Source: Termitomyces sp. T153 (Eukaryota > Basidiomycota > Agaricomycetes > Agaricales > Lyophyllaceae). From it: 64,000 nt of DNA. The stretch covers positions 558,001 through 622,000 of the forward strand of contig JACKQL020000022.1 in NCBI GenBank assembly GCA_018296165.2, written 5' to 3'. The notes beneath the pieces were generated by a model that saw only the letters and a list, made by a program, of their open reading frames with translations, was not told the origin of the DNA and ran no database searches. Shown here one piece after another: positions 10,511-21,903 of the stretch (positions within the stretch are counted from its first letter, which is position 1; each line of letters opens with the position of its first letter). A program made the translations under genes and the position numbers.

Positions 10511-13183
10511 AGTGCGTTTGTAGTCGATTCGATGACACTGCAATTGTCTAGACTTCAACTCACTATATTTCATTCCTGCAAGAATGCAAACGTTGTGAGA
10601 TTGGGAGGACGGTTGAGAAGCAAAAGAGAGTTCAACTTGAACACGGAACTGGGGTTTGTACTAAATAATGTACTGCGGGAAAGGCGCACCTTGCTCGCCG
10701 AGCACGATTATGAGCCAAAGAACAAGTTTCCGGCCTCTATGACTGTCAAACAAGTTCGGGTATGGAAAAGAACGACAAACAGGTGAGAGCTCCTTTCAGG
10801 CTATATTCCTGTGTTCAAGTTCTGATCACATCTTGAAGAAATACAATTATTGCTTAAAGAGCTTACGTCAATGTTCGCATCAAAATGTCACCAACAGATC
10901 ACAATACTTCAAAGCCCATAAAAAGAAAGGAATCTTGATACTTGTCACCTCAATTTCGGAAATCTGAAAGAGCCGTCAGTGATAGTTCCTTTTCGCGCGA
11001 CTTGAAAACTTACATGATCAAATATATTGTAGCACGATGTCATTCAATATCATCTCGATGGTGACTTCCAACTAACAGCACAGGGAATTCTCACCCATTT
11101 TGGGACTGCTTATAGCATGATGGATTTTATGGTAGTGGAATATTTAAAAAACGGTCAGATATGACTTTTTCTTTATGCAGGAGGATATTTTATCTTCACA
11201 CCTGAAAGCTTATCTCTTCTGATTGCTTGCGCTGTGTTCCACTCTCCGTGTTCTGATGGATCTCATATATGTTCGATGGCGCACAGTTCGTGTACGAATA
11301 TGATTTGCAGACCTCCACGAAAGGGCGGACCGACATCGGAATACAGGGGTCAATGATGATTTAAGGCGCTTCTTCTTGCGTCTCAGATTTGACTGCTGTA
11401 AGTCTGTAAGTCATGGGGCACAAATCTCGTCATAATCAAAATGATACTCTGAACGAAAGGTGATTGACTACCTCTAATGATGAAATATTGACTTTCGGAG
11501 ATGATAAGTCATCAAACATGTACCTATGGTTGTTCTCAGAAGAGATTGTTAAACGTTGTAGTTTAGCGCTTGTCCGAGGGATCTCATTGTGACATAAGTA
11601 CATATACGGTCCGAAAATACCCCCCCGACTCGGACTCCGCATTCAACGGCATGCCAATAACCTACTAGTATGGCTTGCAGTGCGTTATTTGGTTTTCCAT
11701 ACGGGTACCAAGAGCCTGCCGCGCCTTTCGCAAGTTCTTTTATTATAGAAACTGTGTTCGAAAATCGTTCGTTTTTACTTATCGACTCGGAACGACCCAC
11801 TTTCTGAAGCTTCGAACAGTCAGGGCTTCATTGCCGTCAACCATACTCAGCCAGCATCGCATAATCAAGGCAAAATATCCTCTATCATTTTGGCCGTAAG
11901 AACATTTGCCCTTTGTTTTTTGAGATGCGTCATGATCTGTCCTCGAACATATATGTTCAAGCTCGAGCAAGTGAGACTTGGATGCCTATATTGCCACGGT
12001 GACATCCAAAGACACCTCTGCGTACAGTCACTTGCTATCGCAAAAGTTATGGAAAGGATGTCATGATCCACGATGTCGTGTTGAGCGAAGCTACTTGACG
12101 AACGGCGCATGTGCCAGGCTGGAGCTTACACCGCGCTTTGAGAGCTTCCTAGTTGAGCGTCAAGTTCCTGGATCACGCTTAGTAGCGAATACTTAGCAGG
12201 CATAACTTGGGATTCTGCAAGCGTGAAGGTACGGTATACACGAGATGGGTTACTTGAAGTGACGATAATCTCGATGTATAAATATGGTGCGCAAACATGC
12301 ACATAGATCGGACAATAGTTTGCAAGGCCTGGATACCTGGAGCGTGTTTTGTAACATGCCTGCCTGCCTGCTCCCCTATCATCTTCCTAGAGGATACAAC
12401 CTTTTAGGAATCGATTATGACTACATCAAGGCAAGGACCAGAGTTTTAATCGGGATAAGCAAAAAAGTCGAGGATGTTTACAGAATATCAGACAGTTTCT
12501 AGAGATGATAAGGCTCTGCTTAGCACCGTTGTTGGCTCGTGAGGGAATTGTTCGAGGAAAGGGAGAAATATTTGCTTAAGAGTTCCGGAGTGCGTCACTG
12601 AAGGGAATATTACCCGAGGGCGCTTTAAAATGCATCAACTTCCTGTAAAATCGGACCCCCAAGGGAACCTATCGATTGCGAGAGCATTGGAAAAGGTGCA
12701 CGACCACGTATAACGTCCGTTTAAGATATTCACAAGACATACATGACCAAGGAAGAGTCGTTGACGTAGAACGAACCTGCCTTGAGAAGCCAGGATAAGT
12801 CTTGATATCAATAGCGCGACCAGAGGAAGATCAAGACATGGGTAAGAGAGAGATTCAAAAGCAAAAGTTATGTCCAAGATGTAGTAGACATGAGGCATTG
12901 TTCCAGTCATAGGATGGCATCCTGCGCTGACACTTTCTGACCAGATTTTCTGCAACTAACTCATCTTCAGTACAAAGATTCATCTTCTCTGCGAACCAAA
13001 CCTATGTCTGATGACAAAAGTGATATTTAAAAAAACGACGTCACGCCGAGCAACATGTGCGTTGAGGATTTGTAGAAGGCACTAGAGATAAGGAAGCACG
13101 TTAGGAATTGATGGTTCATGCTCATAAAACATTTTTGGCCATCATAAGTGATATAAAACGCGTACAACTCCACCAAAACGCCC
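10511..13183. other. Intergenic, no gene recognised
   Basis: Short ORFs only. The longest on the plus strand is 10532-10786 (84 codons, ending VRVWKRTTNR before a possible GT donor). On the minus strand there is 12635-12955 (106 codons). Neither shows a known motif, and no RNA gene is seen. The right end is 3' of eS10. Confidence 0.4.
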
Positions 13184-13731
13184 TTACTCCCTAGGAGCAC
13201 CTCTGCCAACACCAGCGAACTGCGGCCTGAACTCGCCGGGAGCACCACCCTCCTTCTTGCGGTAGTCCTCGCGATCTCCACGGGGAGCACGGTAAGCACC
13301 CTCCCCTCCGGGACGGACGGCAGCGGGACGGGGAGGACGAGCAGCCTTTTTGTGTGTGGCAGGCACAATCTCGTTGGGAAGGTGAAGCCTAGTACGATAA
13401 ATGAGGATTGCGACCGAAGTTCCTGAACAATTCCACACACCATTCACGAAGGTACTCGACACCCTCGGGAGTCAAAACATAGTAATACCATTGCCAAGAG
13501 AATTGAGTCTTAACGTAACCCTTCGATGTCAGGCTTTGCAGGGCCTTGATGACATGAAGATTGGGAACATCGAGCTCCTCATGCTTGGGGGCATTGTAAT
13601 CTTTTTTGGCTACCAGAACGCCCTCTAAGCCGCAGTCATCTATGAGATTTTCTCCTCCTTCGATGAAAGCCAAACGCACCCTTGAAAAGGTTTTCGTAGA
13701 TGGTGCGCCTGTTCTGTTTAGGAATGATCAT
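13184..13731 (-). CDS. RPS10: 40S ribosomal protein eS10
   Basis: Three exons on the minus strand (13731-13680, 13624-13441 and 13388-13184) with GT-AG introns give 146 residues. The protein starts [20 protein letters not shown] and continues [19 protein letters not shown], then [20 protein letters not shown] and [20 protein letters not shown]. That is the complete winged-helix core of eukaryotic eS10. The C-terminal tail is the usual Arg/Pro/Gly-rich extension ([20 protein letters not shown], then GRGAPRE). Length and order are typical. eS10 sits on the head of the small ribosomal subunit near the mRNA entry region. The start is fixed by family homology at the first exon. Confidence 0.96.
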
Positions 13732-15203
13732 GCTGGGCGATACGGTTCTTGGGTCGGAAGCTGCAGCAAGATGACCAGACAGATGAATAATGTTTCAAGA
13801 ATCGAGTTCGAAAACGTACTGCAATGGGTATGCACTTGGGTCCGGCTGAGAAATACAACCAGGTCAGTAACAAGTCCTCGTCATCCGAAACTTCCAGAGT
13901 CCATCCAGCCCCTTGCCACCATCCAAATTTCACAAACCAACTTCCAATAAGCTCTGGATGGCATAAAGCATAGATTCAGCCACTTACATGGCAGTTTTCG
14001 AGCAGAGCCTTCGAGGAGTCTTGACGTTGACGAGGGGCAGCTCGTTGATTGCAAACTTTCCCGATGTGGCTGAGTTGTTTGATATTGTTGTTTTGCGAGG
14101 TCTCAGCCAAACATAACAACAGTCTGAAATTCGAGCCCGCCCCGAATTTCTTGAACGATAAAGCTCCAATGGGTTGCAAGAGTTGTGTCGTTGCAAGAGT
14201 TGTGTCTGCGTCTTGACGCAACTGAGCCAATTATACTTACAGCAAATCGGATTCTGTGCAGCTCAACTTGAAGCTGGTCTCCCACTGTCATTCCTATGAA
14301 ATCAACGTGCTGTGGCATATGTTACGCAGATGCCGAGTAAGTGAATGGTTCATCCAATTGTATGTGACTTACGACGAGGCCGATAATCTGTACTTAGACA
14401 GATTAGCACTTTAAGTACTGGATTCTCCTAGGAGGAGTGATCATTGAACATCGAAGTTACGTCTTACAGACAAAGCTGTGAATGACGGGAAGCATCTTCT
14501 AGAAGTTGTCTTACGCATTGACCCTGAGGCCTGAGAGCTAAGGCGTTCCTTCTTCCGACAATCTTGAATCTGTAAAAATTCATTCCTTCAGTTTGGCTGA
14601 AGTCCGAGCAGTGAATTTAGCGAAGTCACGTCACGGGTGAGTACTCTCCACAGCTTGCATGTTGTGAATACATGGCAACAATCTAATATGCGAGTTGCTT
14701 TTCTTCATCATCACCTATAGGTAATGCCGGTGAAAATACATTTATCCTTGAGTACGTTGGCATGGAGGTCAGTATATGTCACGTAACAAGACAGATAATT
14801 GTTCGATGCGCAATTATGGTTTTGCGGACACCATCACAATCCAGGGAATGCCGAAAAGTGAAACTCAGTTCAGTTTAAGCTGTCATGCTAATCCATAGCA
14901 ATTGGTGGAAGCCAAAAGACTATTACAGAAATTGTGTTGCCACAGAAGTTTGGATATGAAAACGACTTCTCTCCGGGAGGCCGCAATTAAGGGCTATTCA
15001 CGAGCTTTTCGGATGTATATGGGAGTGGCAAAATTATATGGGATGTATTACTTCCTCAGTCATTTGGCAGTGGCCGCAGCTTGAGCTGGAAATCAGACGT
15101 AAGTACTATCATTGCAAAGGTGAGTGATGGTTATCATATACAGGCTATGTCACATGGATTTCGCGATTTGAAAATATGTGCATATCTTATTGTGGCACAC
15201 AAA
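13732..15203. other. Intergenic, no gene recognised
   Basis: It includes the eS10 promoter side. A small local duplication (TTGCAAGAGTTGTGTC twice) lies near 14175-14210. Plus-strand 14902-15084 is open for 60 codons without recognisable motifs. No RNA gene was found; a snoRNA in this position cannot be excluded by eye. Confidence 0.35.
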
Positions 15204-15545
15204 TCAGCATGAGGAATAGTACATAAGTCGTGTGGTCGTGGATACGGGCGGCGGGGACGTCACGTCGAAGTCCAGCGATCCAGGGATGAAATTCACAAAC
15301 TGCCAGACCCGAGATGTAGGGCTCTCAAATACATTGGGCGGTAACTTGGTCCCGGATGGAACTCTATGTCCGTAGGTAATGAATCTCCCACTCACATGCT
15401 CAAGTAACTCAGCGGCCAGGAGAACATTCGAAGCATATGCGGTCGCGGGTCCTGCTAAGTGGTACTGAGGTCGAGGAAGAGCGAACGATACTATCGCAAC
15501 ATTGAACAAAGACTGATTGGGCACCACGTCACCAGTCAAAGTCAC
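15204..15545 (-). CDS. Hypothetical ORF downstream of aldose 1-epimerase
   Basis: A 113-codon minus-strand ORF ends 240 bp past the aldose 1-epimerase stop. The sequence (ALPRPQYHLAGPATAYASNV, then LLAAELLEHVSGRFITYGHR and SRVWQFVNFIPGSLDFDVTS) has protein-like composition and codon use. I recognise no family. It has no membrane segment or signal peptide. It may be an exon of a larger gene whose other exons I cannot place, or a chance ORF. Confidence 0.3.
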   Translation of the reverse strand: MTLTGDVVPNQSLFNVAIVSFALPRPQYHLAGPATAYASNVLLAAELLEHVSGRFITYGHRVPSGTKLPPNVFESPTSRVWQFVNFIPGSLDFDVTSPPPVSTTTRLMYYSSC

Positions 15546-15783
15546 AAGTGAGTCAGCGTGAATTCAAAAAATATTTCCTCGAGTAAAAAGGAAACTTGGG
15601 TGTAGATGCAGTACAAGACTGACTAAATATGTATTTTAGTCGAAAAGGACACGTTGAACGTCTAACGGTTCCTGATAATCAACAAAGATAAATAGATAAC
15701 GCGAGGCTATACGATCGGGAATGTTATTCAACAGTTTCAACAGTGGTAAATACAATTTGCTACAAATTAGCAATCAAATGAGT

Positions 15784-17579
15784 TCATTGAGGGACTTCTT
15801 TGAACTTGACATCAAGGCGAACATAGTTGTTGTAGAGCTCGTTGGTGGTGACGAGACTGTCTTCTTTATCCTTGTTATTCGGATCCAAAAACGCGGAGAT
15901 CGGCTAAAAGGCAAAGTCAGTGAAATCATTACCATACCTACAAGGAGGCAAAGAATGTACCTCGTGAAACTCCAAAAATGCGGCACCTAGAACAAGAGGT
16001 CAGCGGTGTTTCAAGATTGGTGGCAAGCTGGCAAACATACTACCAGGACCGTAACTGTCGCCGTGATCTTTGATGCCTGACCCACCATGGATCTTCTTGC
16101 GAGCGCCCACTGAGGGGTCGGCACCAATGTTCGTATAAAACATAACGCCGTGCTCTAGTATTCGATTAGTAAAGCAAGCTCTAGCGGACATTGAGTAGGC
16201 GATGGCGCAAAACATACGATTGGTATCAAAAATTAGTCTGATACCCGTCTTGGCAGACGAGAGCTCGGCAACGGGCGCTGGTCGACGGGTTGGGTTACCC
16301 TGTACGTTGTTAGAAGGGAGAATGATTTCCTTAATCAAGTCTAGCTCGGAGTCAAAGGAACTCAGGGGAATGCGTGTCGGAATATGCCTAGCTCCTTCAT
16401 TCTGTAGCAAATAGAAGTCATCTAGTATGAAGTCATAATGATGATTCATCGTTTATGTTTCTGAAACTGACCATAACCCCTCTTAGGAGACAAATGTCCA
16501 ATCTTTTTGGAAAAGTGCCCATGTTCTGGGTACTCTGCTGCGAGGAGGTATTCGTGGGTAGGGAGGGCGTCCGGACCCAATTTGGCAGCACGATCGGACT
16601 GACAAGAAAATTAGAAACTGATTCAATAAGTAATTGAAGTGTATTACTTTGAGGGTCAAAATGTGCTCCTTCACTGTCGGCAAAGGTCCATCTCGCAGAC
16701 TTGCCTCGAGATTGAAGCCCCAGTGCTGGCAAAGAACGGTAGATTGAGTGATGCATTCATAGAATGAGTAGAATTGTGGCACACCTGAGTAAGATTCACA
16801 GGTGTGACGACTTTTTCCTTCTCGTCAAGCTTTGCGCGATACACCAGAATGATACTGCCAAGATTATACTCAGTCGTTTCCAGTGAGGGCTCTCCTGTAA
16901 CCCCGGATTTGCGCCCTTGCTCGCCCGGACCAATCAATGCAACGAGAGCCTCGACGATAAGCTTTCCAGGGAATCCTTCATTCCCATCAGGCGAGATCAG
17001 ACGGAAGATAGCATAGGAAGTGTTGGGCGACCGCAAATTTCTCACTTCTGCGGCGGTAAAGAGGGTAGGAGGGTCTTCTGAGTTGAGTTGTGTCCAGGAC
17101 ATTGAATCAAATCCAGTGATTCCACCGTGAAGAGATATATTCGGGCCCTCTGAAAAACTAGTTTTAATTCGAGAAAATGAATGAAACCCTCCATACCATT
17201 AGCTATCGCTGTGATCTGTCCTTTGATTCCATTCCTCTCTATGTTGTGAGTTCCAGCGGGAATTCGATTTGAAAATCGACCGATGATTGTGTTGGTATAT
17301 TTTTGAGTAGTATGACCTTCTGGATCTTCAGGACCAACTACGATATCGTGCGTCTTCTCGAGATCAGACACTTTGAGCGGCTGATTATTATTTTGTAAAG
17401 ACTTACACGTCCGTCGGCCTGCACAATAATACGATGGAGAGTGAGCCCAAACGGCAAAATCTGGGATTTACTGATGAGATTACGTCATTAATAAGCACGG
17501 ATGTCATCAGTAATACCTCTACAGCCAGCGAAGGCGTCAACGATGGGAGAGTTAGTAGAACAGGTTTGAATTCAGCCAT
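15784..17579 (-). CDS. Aldose 1-epimerase (mutarotase)
   Basis: A multi-exon minus-strand gene. The chosen start reads MAEFKPVLLTLPSLTPSLAV, followed after an intron by LPFGLTLHRIIVQADGR, then DIVVGPEDPEGHTTQKYTNT and IIGRFSNRIPAGTHNIERNG. Next come NEGPNISLHGGITGFDSMSW, LISPDGNEGFPG, VTPVNLTQHWGFNLEAS, DDFYLLQNEGARHIPTR, GVMFYTNIGADP and AAFLEFHEPISAFLDPNN, ending YNNYVRLDVKFKEVPQ. GRFSNRI, the SLHGG loop, SPDGxEGFPG, the NLTxHxxFNL histidine and the late Glu are hallmarks of galactose mutarotase-like enzymes. These interconvert alpha and beta anomers of glucose or galactose and feed the Leloir pathway. The longer open frame upstream of MAEFKP looks like intron or leader sequence. No signal peptide is seen, so a cytosolic location is inferred. 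Confidence 0.88.
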
Positions 17580-20265
17580 TTCTTGGATGAGCTTGATTTG
17601 GGAGATAAGTATGTTGACGATGAGGGGAAGGATAATAACTGAAACCGACTTGGGGGTCATGCGGCCCGTGCTCCCGACTATTACCCGACACCACATTTGC
17701 CAGATACCCTTACCGACACCAGAAGGTGATCCTGGTGAGGTACAGACTCACGTTCCGACTCTCTGAGATGGAGTCTTTTTTCAAACGACAGTAACGACAG
17801 GGGCGCTGTCCAACATAGAATGGATTTATATGGTCCTTTTTGATAGGATCGGATTGAGATGACTGAGCAGGCGCACACATATCTGTCTTTCTTTCTAGGC
17901 CATACTGTTCTCACGCTAGTGAGAAAGGCGCCGGCTCATGAAGACTCCCGCGATGCTCAAAACTATAGCTGTATCATTACGACCGAGCATTCGCGTCATC
18001 GGGGTTGTAAACTGAACACTTTGGCCACAATCACGTCCTCCAAAACCTGCCCTAAATAGCTCAAAAAGTTATCGGACCGGCGCGTCAAAGATCTAGAACA
18101 CCTTACACTTGGTCGTAATGCTACAGTACGGCATTCTCAGGGGCAAGCCTATATATCTGTCATGAATGAAGGTAAGTAACCATAAGGGACGGGCGATATG
18201 GTATCGATATGCCGCACCTACCAATGACCTAGTATGTCCAAGAATGATGAGTACTTCTTAGAATAGTATTCCAAGTTTCTAACCTTTCCGCCGGTGTGCG
18301 CAGCAGGGGTTGACAGCAGTCGAAATTTCCGAGGCTCATCGTTCCAAGAACGTACACATGCGAGGCCCGAGGACGGTACATAGAAAAACTGTCTTGATCA
18401 TTCGAAGACAGCATGAGACTTGTCACATATTGCATTATCACCGCCAGTCCTCGCTTTGCATGAAGTTTGACCCGACATAACCAATACCAATGCTCCTCGG
18501 TGTTCCTCGATAAGTGCCATCACTTCTCCGCTTACGACGCTCGAAAATGTTGGAATCATGACCCTTGTAGCTGCGAGGAATCTCACGAGTTACATTTTCC
18601 CTGTTTCTGTATACTTAGGTACGTCACATGCTCTTGACATTTTCACAGTCGAAAGCATACGTACCGTAGCGACCCCATATCGAAATCTTAGGGCATGCCT
18701 GAGTCATCAGATCTAACACTGGCGCCGGCTTGAATTCTGGAATAAATCAGTTGTATACGGCACTGTCCATCTGTTCTCTCCAATGTCTCTAAGTTGGCAT
18801 CACTATTCTTCCCGGTCGACTTTTTGAGGGCCGGGGTGACAAAGGCGCTGTCACCCGCCTCGCGATTCTCTTGGTATTCTCAAACGACGAAGGTAATACA
18901 CACAGGCGCTGATTTTCTTCTATGCAGTACAAAATCATGTTCCAGGATACCTGGATTCCCTTTTGCACGCTCGCTTTATGTCAAGACACAAGAGAAGAAA
19001 CCCTTTCAGATGCTTCCTATTGCGCTTGAACGACTGGAAATTTCTATCTGCCAAATGCTATTGCCAATGGCTACTCCCCTTCCTTCGTTTGATCATCCAA
19101 GCTACCGGTCGTGTGACCCACTTGGCAGTGTTCCGCTTAAGCATGGCATAAGCAAAGAAGAAGGCATGTGATACTAAAGAAAGTTTGGAAGGAAATTGTA
19201 AGAAGTTTTCTTCACATTCTACTCAACAACATTCTTCGAGATAGATCATTGAGAGCTCATGATGAATAGTGCGGATGTATTCTCATTACACGAATAAATA
19301 CGATGTCCTTTTATATGCATCGTACGATACCATCAAAATAAGATCAGAACGAATTTTTGACATTTGTCACTGGATTTGACTGGTATGATTTCGGTTGAAT
19401 TCGGCAGACCTCCACACGGAAAGCCTCTGATACTTTGGCGGAGATATGAGGTATTTCTACTCAACCTTGCACATGCAAGATTTGATCTTTGGTAAAGCAG
19501 AATAGGCAAAGGTACCGACCAACGGAAAAGCACTGTACAAGCAAGATTTGATGTTCTGTAATGCAGAACAAAAGGTACCAACCAAAGGAAAAGCACTGCG
19601 CAAGCACTGGAAAATTTCGATGCAGGGCCATGTGTACTGATATATGTACTATATGGTGAGCAGTCCTCGTCTCATGTCATCCTTCAGCGCCTAGCTCTGC
19701 TGGGAAACTTTGCCAAATGTCGTTGACGGGGAACGACCTCGTGATATTCTCTGTATCCATATCTCCCGGAGCTTCCTGTCCTCTCTATCTAGCCGGAGCC
19801 TCAAGACCTGTTGATGGACGTCTTTTCATAATGTTTTCGACCACATTGTCGTCGGCTTCCAAATCTATGCGGCTGGTTCTTCCTCGTATCCCACGTGCCA
19901 TAACATAGCTTCTCCAACTGAAAGTGAACCTCAGGAACCCAAGTGTTACGAGAAAAAGTCTGGGCTAGTTGCTTCAGAAGTGAAATCAGGAACTCAAGTC
20001 TAGATCAGTTACCAAATAAATTAGAGCTGTGAGATGTAGGAAGCTATACAATTGTTATTGTGGCTACAAAGGATCTTAATAATGATTATTAGTACATATA
20101 GTCAACATATGGTAGATAGAATATTTCTATTCATGCGAGATGGTCCGGCCATTATAGTCGTCTTACGAAGGTAGTTGCTGATAGTCATGCAAAGGTACAA
20201 GGAAAAGTATATACGGAGAAACTTGTCTCAATAAATCAAAAAACAAACTATCATGGGAAAGAATG
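17580..20265. other. Intergenic, no confident gene
   Basis: It holds the epimerase promoter side and the 3' side of the Myb gene. Open frames at 18229-18586 (-) and 18794-19171 (+) have some protein-like stretches but no motif I can name, and no splice model joins them. An imperfect tandem duplication lies at 19475-19603. Confidence 0.35.
19475..19603. repeat. Two-copy imperfect tandem duplication (~65 bp)
   Basis: Copy 1 starts GCAAGATTTGATCTTTGGTA at 19475 and copy 2 starts GCAAGATTTGATGTTCTGTA at 19541. Both contain AGCAGAA or GCAGAAC, AAAGGTACC, ACCAA and GGAAAAGCACTG in the same order. It lies in CpG-normal intergenic DNA. Confidence 0.75.
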
Positions 20266-21903
20266 TCAATGGTTGTCGATGGAAACAGAATGAGTCGGAC
20301 TGACTGAATTCAGGAGTTTTGACCGGTCGTTACGACCAACTCCAAAATTTGGTGCACTCCAATGAATATGTGGGTTACTTCCTTGTGTATGAATGGAATC
20401 GAATAAGCTCATTTGGCTCGAGAAGTCATTGCTAGGGTATGACCCTGCATGGTACTGGGAATACGAGTCAAACACCTCATTTGACGTCATTGGATAGAGG
20501 CCAGATCCATCGTTCGTATGTTCACCATGATGAAAAAGGTCGCGTGATGGAGCATGAGAACTGGAGTGAGATTGAGAAGGAGCGTAAACAAAGTGAGAAT
20601 CGTCGGTGAAGTTGGCGATACCGGGACTGAGGGAGGAATTAAATGACTGGTGAGGCGGGATAGTTAGTAACGGGGTGGGTAGGGCTTCTTCTTTAACGTT
20701 GAAGACGTCACGGTTTCCAGAGGAAAAGAATGACAATCCTTCGCTTGTCGTTTCCAACGGTGACGAGGTTGGTGTCCAATTAGAGAAGGTATCAAATAGA
20801 TAGGTTTCGGGCACGGAATCAATGGCTGAAGAGAATGGGGAATGGGACCCATCGGATATAGTTAAGGAGGGTGTAGAAGGCGAAACACTTGATGACGATG
20901 ATGAGACACTTTCGGACTTCCGGTGGCTGAGGTAGGGAAGGAGGTCTGGAGTCTTGCGACGCGATCGCGCCCCACGGTCGGCGTTGAACCGAGTGATACT
21001 GTTATACCTGTTGTCCTGCATAAGTCCAAACCCTCGCAAATGAACTCTAAGTGGACATACCGGTTCTTTGCCGAAAGTCCAGTTCGGCCAGGGAAGTAGG
21101 TCTTCACAATCTTAGTCCAAACTTTGCCATGCTCACTGACTGCTTGGAGAAGTATTTCATCCTGGTGGAGATGTCAGCGCTCGGTAACAAAATCCAGTAT
21201 CAGATGACACTCACAGCTTCTGCTGTCCAAGTTGTCCTGTCAATGGCTGGGTTCAGTGTATCCGTCCAGCGCTTGGCACATTCTGTATTCTACAGTGAGG
21301 TATTGTTCCTCGGCCAGCATTTTATGAAACTCACGATCACTATTTCTTGTCTGAACGACGGAAGCAACGAGAGACCATCTTAATCAAGTATACTGTCGTC
21401 AGATGAAGGGTAAAGTCCTGTGCCCACGGAACTCACCTCGTTCCGTATTTTTCAATGCCTTTCACGAGCTTCTCATCTTCGTCTGGAGCCCATCCACCCT
21501 TCACAACGTCAGAGGCCATCTTGGCGAACCAGCGTTTACGGCAATCCTTGTTGGTCCGGTTAGGGACATGCTTCGCAATTGCATGCCACTTCGAAGGATT
21601 GGGATTGTCTGGATCCTCTACAAAGAGAGTCAGCTCGGTAGGAGACAATGACGAGGGAACATCAAGAACCTTTTGCAACAGCATCGCGTAGAAGCTGGTC
21701 TTCTTTGGCGGTCCAGGATCTACGTTCTCGACAAAGCATGATATTAATCAACAGAGGGGGAGGATAGGCGCAGTCAAGGGTCTGAGTCTGAGAGGCTTCA
21801 AGCGGGTCGAGATTCAAGTGATGCGGTTAGCGTACTTATTGGAATTCAGCATGTGGTTCCTAATTTGTCCATCGGAATCGGGGATGGAGGTGGCGTCTCC
21901 CAT
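20266..21903 (-). CDS. Three-repeat Myb/SANT DNA-binding protein
   Basis: Minus-strand multi-exon gene starting MGDATSIPDSDGQIRNHMLN (ATG at 21903-21901). R1 begins SWTAKEDQLLRDAVAK and continues over an intron as EDPDNPNPSKWHAIAKHVPN and RTNKDCRKRWFAKM. R2 is GGWAPDEDEKLVKGIEKYGT, then RWSLVASVVQTRNSDQCAKR and W. R3 is TTWTAEADEMLLQAVSEHGK, then VWTKIVKTYFPGRTGLSAKN and RYNSITR. Each repeat keeps the spaced Trp residues and the third-helix RW or NRY. The C-terminal half of about 250 residues is Ser/Pro-rich low complexity, including a serine run near 20890, and is likely disordered or regulatory. The family binds DNA as c-Myb/Bas1-like factors; the target genes are unknown. The stop TGA is at 20266-20268. 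Confidence 0.88.

Noticed and set aside
10532..10786. Peptide similarity to the ORF at 61732-61932 (LGFVLNN and LGFVINN, then RRT)
   Set aside because: Around ten matching residues in 32 with no DNA-level similarity outside; most likely chance.
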